64,000 bases of DNA, taken from NCBI RefSeq assembly GCF_029522115.1, contig NZ_JAKWFK010000006.1:124001-188000 (forward strand), given 5' to 3'. The DNA is from Trinickia sp. Y13. Its GTDB lineage: Bacteria; Pseudomonadota; Gammaproteobacteria; Burkholderiales; Burkholderiaceae. The notes beneath the pieces are model-generated. The model was not told where the DNA came from, searched no databases, and saw nothing but the letters and a program-made list of their open reading frames with translations. Both the position numbers and the translations under genes were made by a program. This document shows, piece after piece, positions 46,622 through 56,936 of this stretch (position 1 is its first letter; every line of letters starts with the position of its first letter).

Positions 46622-47773
46622 ATGGGTAAGCAAAGAGTCGTGGTGGGCATGTCGGGCGGCGTCGATTCGTCGGTGACCGCGTGGCTGCTCAAGGAAGCCG
46701 GGTACGACGTCGTCGGCCTGTTCATGAAGAACTGGGAAGACGACGACGACAGCGAGTACTGCTCCACGCGGCAGGACTGGATCGACGTCGTCTCGGTGGC
46801 CGATTTGATCGGCATCGACGTCGAAGCCGTCAATTTCGCGGCCGAGTACAAGGAGCGCGTGTTCTCGGAATTCCTGCGCGAATATTCGGCCGGCCGCACG
46901 CCGAATCCGGACGTGCTCTGCAACGCCGAAATCAAGTTCAAGGCGTTCCTCGATCACGCGATGGCGCTCGGCGCCGAGACCATCGCGACGGGCCACTATG
47001 CGCGCGTGCGCGAGGTGGAGGGCCGCTTCGAGTTGCTCAAGGCGAAGGACCTCACGAAAGACCAGTCCTATTTCCTGCATCGGCTGAACCAAGCCCAACT
47101 GTCCAAGACGCTCTTCCCGCTGGGCGAGATTCCAAAGACGGAAGTGCGCGCGATCGCGGCATCGATCGGCCTGCCCAATGCGAAGAAAAAGGATTCGACG
47201 GGCATTTGCTTCATCGGCGAGCGGCCGTTTCGGGATTTTCTCAATCGCTACCTGCCCACCCAGCCGGGACCGATGAAAACGCCGGACGGCGCGGTCGTGG
47301 GCGAGCACGTGGGGCTCGCGTTCTATACGCTCGGGCAGCGCAAGGGGATCGGGATCGGCGGGAGCAAGGCTGGCAGCGGCGAGCCCTGGTTCGTCGCCGG
47401 CAAGGACATGGCGGCGAACACACTTTACGTCGTGCAGGGGCACGACCACGATTGGCTGCTCTCGCGCACGCTCGTTGCCGGCAATACGAGTTGGGTATCG
47501 GGCGCCGCCCCCGAGCCGGGCATGCGCTTCGGCGCGAAAACACGGTATCGGCAAGCCGACGCGCCGTGCGCGTTCGCCGGCGTGCAAGCGCGCGGCGACG
47601 GCGAACGCTTCACCCTGGCATTCGACGAAGCGCAATGGGCCGTCACGCCCGGCCAGTCCGCCGTGCTCTACGACGGCGACGTATGCCTCGGCGGAGGGAT
47701 CATCGAATCGGCGCAGACGGGCGCTAGCGCCACTTCGAGCGCAAATGCGCGCGTGGCAATGCCGGCGGGGTGA
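46622..47773 (+). CDS. mnmA: tRNA-specific 2-thiouridylase MnmA
   Basis: 383-aa enzyme making 2-thiouridine-34 in Lys, Glu and Gln tRNAs. PP-loop [16 protein letters not shown] (about 8-23), the catalytic Cys pair in [13 protein letters not shown] (near 100) and [11 protein letters not shown] (near 199), TGHYARV, and a C-terminal beta-barrel with FAVTP-like [12 protein letters not shown]. Followed by a convergent CHMI-family gene after 12 nt. Confidence 0.97.
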   Translation: MGKQRVVVGMSGGVDSSVTAWLLKEAGYDVVGLFMKNWEDDDDSEYCSTRQDWIDVVSVADLIGIDVEAVNFAAEYKERVFSEFLREYSAGRTPNPDVLCNAEIKFKAFLDHAMALGAETIATGHYARVREVEGRFELLKAKDLTKDQSYFLHRLNQAQLSKTLFPLGEIPKTEVRAIAASIGLPNAKKKDSTGICFIGERPFRDFLNRYLPTQPGPMKTPDGAVVGEHVGLAFYTLGQRKGIGIGGSKAGSGEPWFVAGKDMAANTLYVVQGHDHDWLLSRTLVAGNTSWVSGAAPEPGMRFGAKTRYRQADAPCAFAGVQARGDGERFTLAFDEAQWAVTPGQSAVLYDGDVCLGGGIIESAQTGASATSSANARVAMPAG

Positions 47774-47785
47774 GCCAGGCGACGC

Positions 47786-48157
47786 TCACGCCGCCGGCTC
47801 GACGGCAGCCTTCGCATACGATTCGCGTTCGATTTCGACGACTTGCACGGAAAGCTGAAGGTGAACGCCCGAAGGCGCGCCGCAGCGCGCCTTCAGTACG
47901 GACAGCAGGCGCTCCGACAACGCGCGTCGAGTCTCGAGCGTACGCCCGCTCAGTATCGAAAGCGTCGCATGAACGAACGCGCGGGGCTCACTCGACGTTC
48001 CGACCTGAAATGCGTCGCGCCGCACGCAGCGGCTCTTGATGTCGATTTCAACGGCAAAATGGCCGGACGTAGCCAGCGATTCGTTGAGCGCGAGCAAAGT
48101 GGCCGCGGCGTCGAAGGCGCTGAGGTTTGCTGAGTACTCGAGTGTCAAGTGAGGCAT
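47786..48157 (-). CDS. 5-carboxymethyl-2-hydroxymuconate delta-isomerase family tautomerase
   Basis: 123-aa member of the CHMI branch of the tautomerase superfamily. The initiator Met is followed by Pro (MPHLTLEYSANL), the catalytic amino-terminal proline of the family; RRDAFQVGTS and RAFVHATLSILSGR match CHMI. In HPA-degraders it isomerises a homoprotocatechuate ring-cleavage product, but no other hpa gene is near, so the substrate here is uncertain. It converges on mnmA. Confidence 0.88.
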   Translation of the reverse strand: MPHLTLEYSANLSAFDAAATLLALNESLATSGHFAVEIDIKSRCVRRDAFQVGTSSEPRAFVHATLSILSGRTLETRRALSERLLSVLKARCGAPSGVHLQLSVQVVEIERESYAKAAVEPAA

Positions 48158-48458
48158 GGGTTAGGTGTAAGTGTCGATGGTTGTCGGCCAAGGCCGCGCA
48201 TCCGGCTAGCGAACGCGCGACGCGATCATAGCCGCCTCTGGATTCGGATAGCGTGGCAACCCTGCGATCGACAAGGTCGCTTTACAATCGGCGGCCCCTC
48301 GGCGATACCCGGCCAGCCGCGCCGACGGCATACGCAGGGGATGCGCTCTGACGCCGGCCCGCCGCCGCACTTGGTCGTTCCCGATTAAACTGGCGCTCTT
48401 TTCGCCCGCGGCAACCGCTGCGGTCGCGGCGTTCGCCGTTCAGGACAGGAGCCCGTTG
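48158..48458. other. Divergent region between CHMI-family gene and glutamate-synthase-like gene
   Basis: 301 bases without a supported gene. A TACAAT hexamer lies at 48283-48288 reading right, and an aggacagga Shine-Dalgarno lies at 48441-48449 before the next gene. No repeat or hairpin of note. Confidence 0.4.
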
Positions 48459-50075
48459 ATGTTTTCTCGACGCTATTTCGCGCTCTGGTGCGCGCTGCTG
48501 CTCGCTTGCGCCGGCGCCATCCTAGCCGCTCGGCACACGATTTCGTGGCTTTGGCTGCTGATCCCCGCCGTCCTGATCGCCGTCGGCATCTTCGATCTGC
48601 GTCAGGCGCGTCACAGCATCTTGCGCAACTACCCGATCGCGGGCCACCTCCGGTTTTTCTTCGAATTCATTCGCCCCGAGATCCGGCAGTACTTCGTCGA
48701 AGACGACACCGAGGAAAAACCGTTCTCGCGCGCGCAACGCAGCATCGTCTATCAACGTGCTAAGAACGAACCGGACAGCCGGCCCTACGGCACCGAACTC
48801 GACGTCAAGGCGGTGGCGCATGAATGGATCAGCCATTCTCTGGCGCCCACCAAGCTCGCCACGCACGACTTTCGCATCGTCGTCGGGCCGGATCGCGCGC
48901 AGCCGTACTCGATGTCGATCTTCAACATCTCGGCGATGAGTTTCGGCGCGTTGTCGGCCAATGCGATCCGAGCGCTGAACCTAGGCGCGAAGAAAGGCGG
49001 ATTCGCGCACGACACGGGCGAAGGCTCGCTCTCGAAACATCACCGCGAGCACGGCGGCGACATCATCTGGGAGATTGCCTCGGGTTATTTCGGCTGCCGC
49101 AACCAGGACGGCACGTTCAGCGCCGAGAAATTCGCGAGCCAAGCGCGCGACCCGCAGGTGAAGATGATCGAGGTCAAGCTCTCCCAGGGCGCCAAGCCCG
49201 GACACGGTGGCGTGCTGCCAGCCGCCAAAGTCACCCCCGAGATCTCGGAGGCGCGCGGCGTGCCGATGGGTCAAGACTGCATCTCGCCGGCCTCGCATAG
49301 CGCATTCTCGACGCCGCGCGGCCTGCTCGAATTCGTCGATCGGCTGCGCACGCTCTCGGGCGGCAAACCGACCGGGTTCAAGCTCTGCATCGGCCACCCG
49401 TGGGAGTTCTTCGCGATCGCGAAAGCCATGATCGAGACGGGCATCGTGCCCGACTTCATCGTCGTCGACGGCGCCGAAGGCGGCACCGGCGCCGCACCGC
49501 TGGAATTCACCGACCATATCGGCGTGCCGCTGCAAGAGGGGCTGCTGCTCGTGCACAACACGCTCGTCGGCGTCGGCTTGCGGGAAAAGATCCGCATTGG
49601 GGCGAGCGGGAAAATGATCACTGCCTTCGACATCGCGCGCACCCTTGCGATCGGGGCCGATTGGGTCAACTCGGCGCGCGGCTTCATGTTCGCGGTGGGT
49701 TGCATCCAGGCGCAAACCTGCCACTCGGGGCGCTGCCCCACGGGCGTGGCGACGCAAGACAGCGTGCGTCAGCGCGCGCTCGTCGTGCCGGATAAATCCG
49801 AGCGCGTCTTCAACTTCCATCGCAACACCCTGCATGCGCTGCAAGAGATCGTGCAAGCCGCCGGGCTCGAGCACCCGTCGCAGTTGCGCGCGCACCATAT
49901 CGTGCGCCGCGTGTCGTCGCACGAAGTGCAGTTGATGTCGGAATTGCTCAAATACCTCGAGCCGAACGACCTCGTCAACGGCAACTACCGCTACTCGCTC
50001 TACGAAAAATGGTGGCCGCTCGCGAGCAGCGATTCGTTCGCCCCGAAAGCGCTCGCCCCCATGACGGCGGCCTGA
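48459..50075 (+). CDS. FMN-binding glutamate synthase family protein (membrane-anchored)
   Basis: 538-aa protein. Two N-terminal hydrophobic segments (YFALWCALLLACAGAILAA and WLWLLIPAVLIAVGIF) precede a glutamate-synthase central/FMN barrel (about 100-500): SIFNISAMSFGALSANAIRA, GYFGCRNQDG, GAKPGHGGVLPAAKV, VDGAEGGTGAAPLEF, and the cluster motif TCHSGRCPTGVATQ. It lacks the glutaminase domain, and no gltD-like partner is adjacent. Widely conserved but of uncertain reaction. The ATG at 48459 is used; an upstream TTG is less likely. Confidence 0.9.
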   Translation: MFSRRYFALWCALLLACAGAILAARHTISWLWLLIPAVLIAVGIFDLRQARHSILRNYPIAGHLRFFFEFIRPEIRQYFVEDDTEEKPFSRAQRSIVYQRAKNEPDSRPYGTELDVKAVAHEWISHSLAPTKLATHDFRIVVGPDRAQPYSMSIFNISAMSFGALSANAIRALNLGAKKGGFAHDTGEGSLSKHHREHGGDIIWEIASGYFGCRNQDGTFSAEKFASQARDPQVKMIEVKLSQGAKPGHGGVLPAAKVTPEISEARGVPMGQDCISPASHSAFSTPRGLLEFVDRLRTLSGGKPTGFKLCIGHPWEFFAIAKAMIETGIVPDFIVVDGAEGGTGAAPLEFTDHIGVPLQEGLLLVHNTLVGVGLREKIRIGASGKMITAFDIARTLAIGADWVNSARGFMFAVGCIQAQTCHSGRCPTGVATQDSVRQRALVVPDKSERVFNFHRNTLHALQEIVQAAGLEHPSQLRAHHIVRRVSSHEVQLMSELLKYLEPNDLVNGNYRYSLYEKWWPLASSDSFAPKALAPMTAA

Positions 50076-50197
50076 CCTCCAAGCGCGCCGGCTTGGCGCA
50101 AACGCGCGCCCCAACGCAGGCGCCCTTCGACCGAAGCGCGCGACGCACCACTACGACATCACACGGCCCACCGCACCGGCTAGCGCCGGGCGACGGG

Positions 50198-50812
50198 TCA
50201 ATTGGGATCGGGTTGCGTGTCGACGAACGATTGCCGTTGCGCCAGCTTGGCGAAATGCTTGTCCAAGTTCGGATATTTCTCGCGCCAATCCAAATCGGGC
50301 ATGCGGAAGTCGAGATAACCGAGTGCGCAGCCGACGGCGACATCGGCCAACGTATAGTGATTGTTCGCGCACCACGGCTTGCCGGCGAGCCCTTGCGACA
50401 TCGCCACGAGCCCCTCGTCGATTTTGCGTTGCTGGCGCGCCACCCATCCTTCGCTGCGTTGGCTTGCGTCGCGCTGGGTCCCCTCGAGCCGGATCAGCAC
50501 GGCCGCGTCCAGCATGCCGTCGGCAAGCGCCTCCCAGCAGCGCACTTCGACACGCTCTCGGCCAGACTGCGGAATCAGCTTTCCAACCGGCGAAAGCATA
50601 TCGACATACTCGCAAATCACGCGCGAATCGAATACGGCTTCCCCATCTTCCATCACCAGGCACGGCACCTTGCCGATGGGATTGAACGTATGAATGGTCG
50701 ACTCGGGCGACCAGACATCCTCGAGCACGAATTGATAGTCGATCTTCTTTTCGGCGAGCACGATCCGCGCCTTACGGACGAAGGGGCTCGCCAGCGAACC
50801 GATTAATTTCAT
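50198..50812 (-). CDS. Glutathione S-transferase family protein
   Basis: 204-aa GST. N-terminal thioredoxin-like domain MKLIGSLASPFVRKARIVLA with the cis-Pro region NPIGKVPCLVMEDG and VFDSRVICEYVD, then an all-helical C-terminal domain with HYTLADVAVGCALGYLDFR. Start at 50812 or one codon earlier (tandem ATG), with gagaaagg upstream. A nearly unbroken longer frame to 53170 is antisense to pepP/ubiH and not coding. Converges on the glutamate-synthase-like gene. Confidence 0.93.
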   Translation of the reverse strand: MKLIGSLASPFVRKARIVLAEKKIDYQFVLEDVWSPESTIHTFNPIGKVPCLVMEDGEAVFDSRVICEYVDMLSPVGKLIPQSGRERVEVRCWEALADGMLDAAVLIRLEGTQRDASQRSEGWVARQQRKIDEGLVAMSQGLAGKPWCANNHYTLADVAVGCALGYLDFRMPDLDWREKYPNLDKHFAKLAQRQSFVDTQPDPN

Positions 50813-51064
50813 CATCTGCCTTTCTCTCATGAAAACACCGGACCACCCTCGAAACGGCTTTTGCGTCCACCGCGTCGTGCGCGCGGCGCGCTTGCGCTGC
50901 GCCGGCCACGAGGGCCTCGCGCAACGCCAGTCGGGCAGGCCCGCTGAAGTGCGAGAAAGAGTATAACGTCGCCGACGCCCAAAACGGCGTGTGCCGGCGC
51001 CAACATGTCTATTCGGCCGCCATCTCGCCGCCGCGCGCGCGGCCGGGCCGCTGCAATTGAGCAG

Positions 51065-51070
51065 TACAAT
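51065..51070 (+). promoter_or_regulatory. -10 element 6 nt before pepP start
   Basis: TACAAT followed by 6 nt and the ATG at 51077, with no ribosome-binding site: a leaderless-type start for pepP-ubiH. Confidence 0.45.
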
Positions 51071-51076
51071 CGCGCC

Positions 51077-52480
51077 ATGAACACGCCGACCGAATTTCCC
51101 ATCGCCGTCTCCGTCTACCAAGCCCGGCGCGAGCGCCTGCTCGCGGCCATGCGCGCCGCGGGCGGCGGCGTCGCGCTCGTGCCGACGGCGCCCGAAGCGC
51201 TGCGCAACCGCGATACCGACTATCCGTACCGCCACGACAGCTATTTCTATTACCTGAGCGGCTTTACCGAGCCGCAGTCGTTCGTGGTCCTCGATGCGAC
51301 CGCGCAGGCAGGCGAGCCGGCCTCGATCCTGTTTTGCCGGACGAAAGACGCCGAACGCGAAACGTGGGAGGGATTCCACTACGGCCCCGAGGCGGCGCGC
51401 GAAGCATTCGGCTTCGACGCCGCGTTTCCGATCGAGGCGCTCGACGCTCAACTGCCGCGCATCATCGGCGACGCCCCGGCGCTCTTTTACGGCTTCGGCC
51501 GCTCGGGCGAGCTCGACGGCCAAGTGCGGCGCTGGCTCGACGCGGTCCGCGCGCAGAGCCGCAGCGGCATCGTTCCGCCACTGAAGCTCATCGACTTGAT
51601 GCCGATGCTCGACGACATGCGCCTCGTCAAAGAAGAGCACGAACTGGCAATCATGCGCGAGGCCGCACGTATTTCCGCTCAAGGGCACAGGCGGGCCATG
51701 CAGGCATGCCGTCCGGGCATGCGCGAGTTCGAGCTCGAGGCCGAGCTGCTTTACACGTTCCGCCGCCACGGCGCCCAGGCGCCGGCGTACGGGTCGATCG
51801 TCGCGGCAGGCGCCAACGCGTGCGTGTTGCACTACCCCGCCGGCAATGCCGTGCTGCGCGACGGCGACCTCGTGCTGATCGACGCCGCCTGCGAACTGGA
51901 CGGCTACGCCTCCGACATCACGCGCACGTTCCCGGCGAACGGCCGTTTCTCGGGGCCACAGCGCGAGTTGTACGACATCGTGCTGGCCGCGCAGCAGGCA
52001 GCGATCGACGCCACCCGCCCCGGCGTGAGCTTCGAAGCGCCGCACGACGCGGCCGTGCGCGTGCTCGCGCAAGGGTTGCTCGATACCGGCATCGTCGATC
52101 GCAGCAAGTTCTCGACGGTCGACGATGTCGTCGCCGAGCGCGCCTACTCGCGCTTTTACATGCATCGCACGGGCCATTGGATCGGCATGGACGTGCATGA
52201 CTGCGGCGACTACCGCGAGCGCACGGCCCTGCCCGACGCCGAAGGCGCGCTGCCCTGGCGGACGTTGCGTGCATCGATGGCGCTGACGATCGAGCCCGGG
52301 CTGTACGTGCGCGCCGCGGCCGACGTGCCCGAAGCCTATTGGAACATCGGCATCCGCATCGAGGACGACGCGATCGTCACCGAGGACGGCTGCGTGCTGA
52401 TCACGCGCGACGTGCCGGTCGAAGCCGACGCGATCGAAGCGCTCATGCGCGAGGCCGGCCAGGAACCCAGCGCGGTGTAA
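51077..52480 (+). CDS. pepP: Xaa-Pro aminopeptidase (aminopeptidase P)
   Basis: 467-aa dimetal peptidase removing N-terminal residues before proline. N-terminal domain with RNRDTDYPYRHDSYFYYLSG; the pita-bread domain has metal ligands in LIDAACELDGYASDITRTF (two Asp), GHWIGMDVHD (His), ALTIEPGLYV (Glu) and IGIRIEDD (Glu). The ATG at 51077 gives the normal start; 24 upstream in-frame codons are ignored. It overlaps nothing but lies 3 nt before ubiH, as in E. coli pepP-ubiH. Confidence 0.97.
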   Translation: MNTPTEFPIAVSVYQARRERLLAAMRAAGGGVALVPTAPEALRNRDTDYPYRHDSYFYYLSGFTEPQSFVVLDATAQAGEPASILFCRTKDAERETWEGFHYGPEAAREAFGFDAAFPIEALDAQLPRIIGDAPALFYGFGRSGELDGQVRRWLDAVRAQSRSGIVPPLKLIDLMPMLDDMRLVKEEHELAIMREAARISAQGHRRAMQACRPGMREFELEAELLYTFRRHGAQAPAYGSIVAAGANACVLHYPAGNAVLRDGDLVLIDAACELDGYASDITRTFPANGRFSGPQRELYDIVLAAQQAAIDATRPGVSFEAPHDAAVRVLAQGLLDTGIVDRSKFSTVDDVVAERAYSRFYMHRTGHWIGMDVHDCGDYRERTALPDAEGALPWRTLRASMALTIEPGLYVRAAADVPEAYWNIGIRIEDDAIVTEDGCVLITRDVPVEADAIEALMREAGQEPSAV

Positions 52481-52483
52481 GCC

Positions 52484-53680
52484 ATGAGCGACGTTCGCCC
52501 CTTGCCCAGTCCGCATGAATTCGACGTGACGATCGTCGGTGCGGGGCCTGTCGGCCTCGCGCTGGCAGCCTGGCTCGCGCGGCGCAGCGCGAGCGCGGCG
52601 CTTTCGGTTGCGCTCGTCGACGCGCGCGAGCCCGAGGCGGCCGCAGGCGACCCGCGCGCAATCGCCATCTCCGAAGGCAGCCGCATGCTGCTCGAGCCGT
52701 TCGGCGCCTGGCCGGCAGACGCCAATGCGATCGAGCGCATCCATGTTTCCCAGCGCGGCCGCTTCGGCCGCACGTTGATCGAGCGCGCCGAGCACCGCTT
52801 GCCGGCGCTCGGCTATGTGGCGCGCTACGGCTCGATCGTCCATGCCTTGGCGCTCGCCGTGCGCCGCACCCAGACGCATTGGTTCACGCCTTGCCGCGCG
52901 TTGCCGCCGCAGGTGAACGCCGGCAATGAATTCGTGACGTTGCCGATCCAAAGCGCGCATGTGCAGCGAACGCTGCGCACGCGTGTGCTGATCAACGCCG
53001 AGGGCGGGCTTTACGGCGAGGCCTCGACCGCCAAGCGCGCTACGCGCGACTACGGCCAAACCGCCATTGTCGGCATCGTCAGCGTATCGGCCCCGCAACC
53101 GCACGTGGCGTGGGAGCGCTTCACGGACGAAGGCCCCATCGCCCTGCTGCCAATGGGCGGCGTGCGGCACGCCGACTACGCGCTCGTCTGGTGCATGCAG
53201 CCGGCGCAGGCGGCGCGCCGCGGCGCACTATCCGACGCGCAGTTGCTGACCGAACTGGGCGCAGCCTTCGGCGAGCGCATGGGCCGCTTCGAATCGATCA
53301 AGGGGCGTGCGGCGTTCCCGCTCGGGCTTGTCGCGGCGCACACGCTGGTCGAAGGGCGCATGGCCTCTATCGGCAATGCGGCGCAAACGCTGCATCCCGT
53401 CGCCGGGCAGGGGCTCAACTTGGGACTGCGCGACGCACACGCGCTTGCCGACGCGCTGGCTCACGCGGGCGCGACGCCCGAAGCACTGGCCGAATTCGCG
53501 CGCAGACGCGCGCTCGACCGCCGCCTAACGATCGGGGCAACGGATACGCTCGCGCGGCTCTTCACGGTCGACTTCGGCCCGCTCGCGGCCTTGCGCGGCC
53601 TTGCCTTGACCGCCCTGGAGTGCCTGCCTCCGGCGAAAATGGCGCTCGCGCGGCAGATGATGTTCGGCCAACGGCGCTAG
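52484..53680 (+). CDS. ubiH: UbiH/VisC/Coq6 family FAD-dependent hydroxylase
   Basis: 398-aa flavin monooxygenase of ubiquinone ring hydroxylation. FAD motif VTIVGAGPVGLALAAWLARR (16-35), DPRAIAISEGSRMLLEPFG, and the C-terminal IGNAAQTLHPVAGQGLNLGL. Starts 3 nt after pepP. Which ring position it hydroxylates cannot be read from sequence alone; position next to pepP supports UbiH. Confidence 0.93.
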   Translation: MSDVRPLPSPHEFDVTIVGAGPVGLALAAWLARRSASAALSVALVDAREPEAAAGDPRAIAISEGSRMLLEPFGAWPADANAIERIHVSQRGRFGRTLIERAEHRLPALGYVARYGSIVHALALAVRRTQTHWFTPCRALPPQVNAGNEFVTLPIQSAHVQRTLRTRVLINAEGGLYGEASTAKRATRDYGQTAIVGIVSVSAPQPHVAWERFTDEGPIALLPMGGVRHADYALVWCMQPAQAARRGALSDAQLLTELGAAFGERMGRFESIKGRAAFPLGLVAAHTLVEGRMASIGNAAQTLHPVAGQGLNLGLRDAHALADALAHAGATPEALAEFARRRALDRRLTIGATDTLARLFTVDFGPLAALRGLALTALECLPPAKMALARQMMFGQRR

Positions 53681-53835
53681 CCCGGCCGGTCCGATCTTAC
53701 GGCTGGCCCGCCGCCCGGCCATGTCGTTCGTACCGGCCCGGCGCGCGCTCGGTCCACGGTTAACGGTAAAATGCGCGTTTCCCTGGTCGCCTTCCCGCGC
53801 CCGCGCCACCGCCGCGCGGGCAGCCGCTCCTTTTC

Positions 53836-54900
53836 ATGATGCCTACGCTCGGCTCGCACACTCTGCGCAACAACCTTTTCGTCGCCCCGATGGCGGGCGT
53901 GACGGATCGGCCGTTTCGTCAGCTTTGCAAACGGCTCGGCGCGGGCTATGCGGTGTCGGAAATGGTCGCGTCCAACGCCCAGTTGTGGAAAAGCGAGAAG
54001 ACCATGCGCCGCGCGAACCATGCGGGCGAGGTCGAACCGATCGCCGTGCAAATTGCCGGAGCCGATCCGTCGATGATGGCCGAGGCGGCCCGCTACAACG
54101 TTCAAAACGGCGCGCAGATCATCGACATCAACATGGGCTGCCCAGCCAAGAAGGTGTGTAACGTCGCAGCCGGATCGGCGCTGTTGCAAAACGAGCCGCT
54201 TGTCGTGCGCATTGTCGAGGCCGTGGTGAATGCCGTGGGCATCGGCCCCGACGCGGTGCCCGTGACGCTGAAAATTCGCACGGGTTGGAACCGCGAGAAC
54301 CGCAATGCGGTGTGCATCGCGCAACTGGCCGAGGCCGCTGGCGTGTCGATGCTGACGGTCCACGGGCGCACACGCGCCGATCTCTACCACGGCGAAGCCG
54401 AGTACGACACGATCGCGGCCGTGAAAGCGGCCGTACGCATTCCGGTCGTCGCGAACGGCGACATCGATTCGCCGCCCAAGGCGCGCGCCGTGCTCGCCGC
54501 GACGGGCGCCGACGCCATCATGATCGGCCGGGCGGCGCAAGGCCGGCCGTGGCTGTTTCGGGAAATCGAGCATTTTCTGGCGACGGGCGAATTGCTGCCG
54601 CCGCCGCGCATCGCCGAAATTCGGCAAGTGATGAACGAGCACCTCGAAGATCACTATGCGTTTTACGGCGAGTTTACGGGCGTGCGCACGGCGCGCAAGC
54701 ACATCGGCTGGTACACTCGCGGCCTTTCCGGCGCCAATTCCTTCCGGCACCGGATGAACACGCTCGATACCACACGCGACCAGCTCGACGCCGTCAACGC
54801 ATTTTTCGACGAGCAAGAGTCCCTGTCGGACCGTCTCGTCTACGTGGACGAGGCCTCCGAAGGCGCCGAGCCGAACCGAAACGAACCCTTAGCAGCATGA
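53836..54900 (+). CDS. dusB: tRNA-dihydrouridine synthase DusB
   Basis: 354-aa FMN enzyme reducing uridine to dihydrouridine in tRNA. VAPMAGVTDRPFRQLCKRLG near the N-terminus, the catalytic Cys102 in NMGCPAKKVCNVAAGSALL, and VHGRTRADLYHG and GDIDSPPKA. Stop overlaps the fis start (ATGA). A -10-like TAAAAT occurs at 53766-53771. The dusB-fis pairing is conserved from E. coli to Burkholderia. Confidence 0.96.
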   Translation: MMPTLGSHTLRNNLFVAPMAGVTDRPFRQLCKRLGAGYAVSEMVASNAQLWKSEKTMRRANHAGEVEPIAVQIAGADPSMMAEAARYNVQNGAQIIDINMGCPAKKVCNVAAGSALLQNEPLVVRIVEAVVNAVGIGPDAVPVTLKIRTGWNRENRNAVCIAQLAEAAGVSMLTVHGRTRADLYHGEAEYDTIAAVKAAVRIPVVANGDIDSPPKARAVLAATGADAIMIGRAAQGRPWLFREIEHFLATGELLPPPRIAEIRQVMNEHLEDHYAFYGEFTGVRTARKHIGWYTRGLSGANSFRHRMNTLDTTRDQLDAVNAFFDEQESLSDRLVYVDEASEGAEPNRNEPLAA

Positions 54901-55130
54901 GCAAGCACAATATCGAACAATGCGTCCGCGACAGCCTGGGCATGTACTTCCAGGATCTCGACGGCGCCAATCCGCACGACGTCTATGACATGGTCATGTC
55001 ATGCGTCGAGAAACCGATGCTCGAGGTGGTGCTCGAGCGGGCCGGCGGCAATCAGTCGCTGGCCGCCGATTACCTCGGCATCAACCGCAACACGTTGCGC
55101 AAGAAACTGCAGCAGCATGGGCTGCTGTAA
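54897..55130 (+). CDS. fis: DNA-binding protein Fis
   Basis: 77-aa nucleoid-associated regulator, shorter at the N-terminus than E. coli Fis (98 aa), as is normal in betaproteobacteria. It has the C-terminal helix-turn-helix NQSLAADYLGINRNTLRKKL and the dimer helix SCVEKPMLEVVLERAGG. ATGA overlap with dusB couples expression. purH starts 39 nt downstream. Confidence 0.96.
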   Translation: MSKHNIEQCVRDSLGMYFQDLDGANPHDVYDMVMSCVEKPMLEVVLERAGGNQSLAADYLGINRNTLRKKLQQHGLL

Positions 55131-55169
55131 CGCGCACCACCTCGTTCCTTTTCGGCCTTCGTTCCCATC

Positions 55170-56735
55170 ATGATCAAGCAAGCGCTCATTTCCGTCTCCG
55201 ACAAGTCCGGCATCGTGCCATTCGCTCGTTCCCTGTCGGAGCTCGGCGTCAAGATTCTGTCCACGGGGGGCACGGCGAAGCTGCTCGCCGATGCCGGCCT
55301 TCCGGTCACGGAAGTGGCAGATTACACGGGCTTTCCCGAGATGCTCGACGGCCGCGTGAAAACGCTCCACCCGAAAGTGCACGGCGGCATCCTCGCACGG
55401 CGCGATCTGCCCGAGCACATGGCCGCGCTCGAAGCGCATTCGATTCCGACGATCGATCTGCTCGTCGTGAACCTGTACCCGTTCGTCGCCACCGTGTCGA
55501 AAGACGAATGCACGCTCGAAGACGCGATCGAGAACATCGATATCGGCGGCCCGACCATGCTGCGCTCGGCGGCCAAGAACCATCGCGACGTCACGGTCGT
55601 CGTCGACCCGGCCGACTACGAGACGGTGCTCTCGGAGATGCGCGCGAACGGCAATGCCGTCGGCTACGCCACGAACTTTCGTTTGGCGACGAAAGTGTTC
55701 GCGCATACGGCGCAATACGACGGCGCGATCACGAACTACCTGACGAGCCTGACCGAGACGCTGCAACATTCGTCGCGCGTGGCGTACCCGAGCACGTTGA
55801 ACCTCGCGTTCGAAAAGGTGCAGGACTTGCGCTATGGCGAGAACCCGCATCAGAGCGCGGCGTTCTATCGCGAGCTGACGGCGCCCGCCGGCGCGCTGGC
55901 CGGTTATCGCCAATTGCAGGGCAAAGAGCTGTCGTACAACAATATCGCCGATGCCGATGCGGCATGGGAATGCGTAAAGACGTTCGACGCGCCCGCCTGC
56001 GTCATCATCAAGCACGCGAACCCGTGCGGCGTGGCGGTTGCGGCGAGCCCGGCCGAGGCGTACGCCAAGGCGTTCCAAACCGATCCGGCCTCCGCGTTCG
56101 GCGGCATCATCGCGTTCAATCGCGAAGTGGACGAAGCGGCGGCCCAGGCCGTCTCGAAGCAGTTCGTCGAAGTGCTGATCGCACCGTCGCTGACCGACGG
56201 CGCCAAGCAAGTGCTCGCCGCCAAGCAGAACGTGCGCGTGCTCGAGATCGCATTGGGCGACGGCCAGAACGCCTTCGACTTCAAGCGCGTCGGCGGCGGC
56301 CTGCTCGTGCAGTCGCCCGATGCGAAGAATGTCCTGTCGCGCGATTTGCGCGTGGTGACCAAGCGCCATCCGACACCGCAAGAGATGGACGATCTGATGT
56401 TCGCCTGGCGCGTCGCCAAGTTCGTGAAGTCCAATGCGATCGTGTTCTGCAGTAAGGGCATGACGCTCGGCGTAGGCGCGGGCCAAATGAGCCGTGTCGA
56501 CTCGGCGCGCATTGCGAGCATCAAGGCGGAAAACGCGGGGCTGTCGTTGCAGGGCTCGGCGGTGGCGTCCGATGCGTTTTTCCCGTTCCGCGACGGCCTC
56601 GACGTTGTCGTCGCCGCGGGCGCGAGCTGCGTCATCCAGCCGGGCGGTTCGGTGCGCGACGACGAAGTGATCGCCGCCGCCGACGAGCACAACATCGCGA
56701 TGGTGGTGACGGGCGTCCGGCACTTCCGCCATTGA
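55170..56735 (+). CDS. purH: Bifunctional AICAR transformylase / IMP cyclohydrolase
   Basis: 521-aa enzyme of the last two steps of IMP synthesis. N-terminal MGS-like cyclohydrolase domain (about 1-145; [44 protein letters not shown]) and the AICARFT domain ([13 protein letters not shown], the catalytic KHANPCG, and AGQMSRVDS). Ends before a clear terminator. Confidence 0.98.
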   Translation: MIKQALISVSDKSGIVPFARSLSELGVKILSTGGTAKLLADAGLPVTEVADYTGFPEMLDGRVKTLHPKVHGGILARRDLPEHMAALEAHSIPTIDLLVVNLYPFVATVSKDECTLEDAIENIDIGGPTMLRSAAKNHRDVTVVVDPADYETVLSEMRANGNAVGYATNFRLATKVFAHTAQYDGAITNYLTSLTETLQHSSRVAYPSTLNLAFEKVQDLRYGENPHQSAAFYRELTAPAGALAGYRQLQGKELSYNNIADADAAWECVKTFDAPACVIIKHANPCGVAVAASPAEAYAKAFQTDPASAFGGIIAFNREVDEAAAQAVSKQFVEVLIAPSLTDGAKQVLAAKQNVRVLEIALGDGQNAFDFKRVGGGLLVQSPDAKNVLSRDLRVVTKRHPTPQEMDDLMFAWRVAKFVKSNAIVFCSKGMTLGVGAGQMSRVDSARIASIKAENAGLSLQGSAVASDAFFPFRDGLDVVVAAGASCVIQPGGSVRDDEVIAAADEHNIAMVVTGVRHFRH

Positions 56736-56780
56736 CGAGCCATTGGCGACGCTGCAGAACAGCGCGTCGCAGCGTGACGA

Positions 56781-56810
56781 AACCCGGCAACTGAACTGCC
56801 GGGTTTTTTT
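56781..56810 (+). terminator. Intrinsic terminator after purH
   Basis: Stem aacccggca (56781-56789) with tgccgggtt (56797-56805), 7-nt loop, followed by a T-run to 56810. Closes the dusB-fis-purH unit. Confidence 0.92.
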
Positions 56811-56936
56811 CTGCCCGAAATACGTCGTCGCCCAGATCCGTCGGTCCGACTTTTTGCGGCCGACGCACGAGCCAGGATGATAGGCGCGCCGCGCCGTTCC
56901 CTGTAGTATCTCAGGCACTTCGTCCGATTTTTATTC

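Noticed and set aside
50198-53170. A 990-codon frame that would fuse glutathione S-transferase to a long N-terminal region
   Set aside because: The extra part is antisense to pepP and ubiH; the GST start is well defined at the tandem ATG near 50812.
53681-53835. Gap between ubiH and dusB, examined for a small gene or remnant
   Set aside because: Only 155 nt, no start codon with a ribosome-binding site; only a -10-like TAAAAT is seen.
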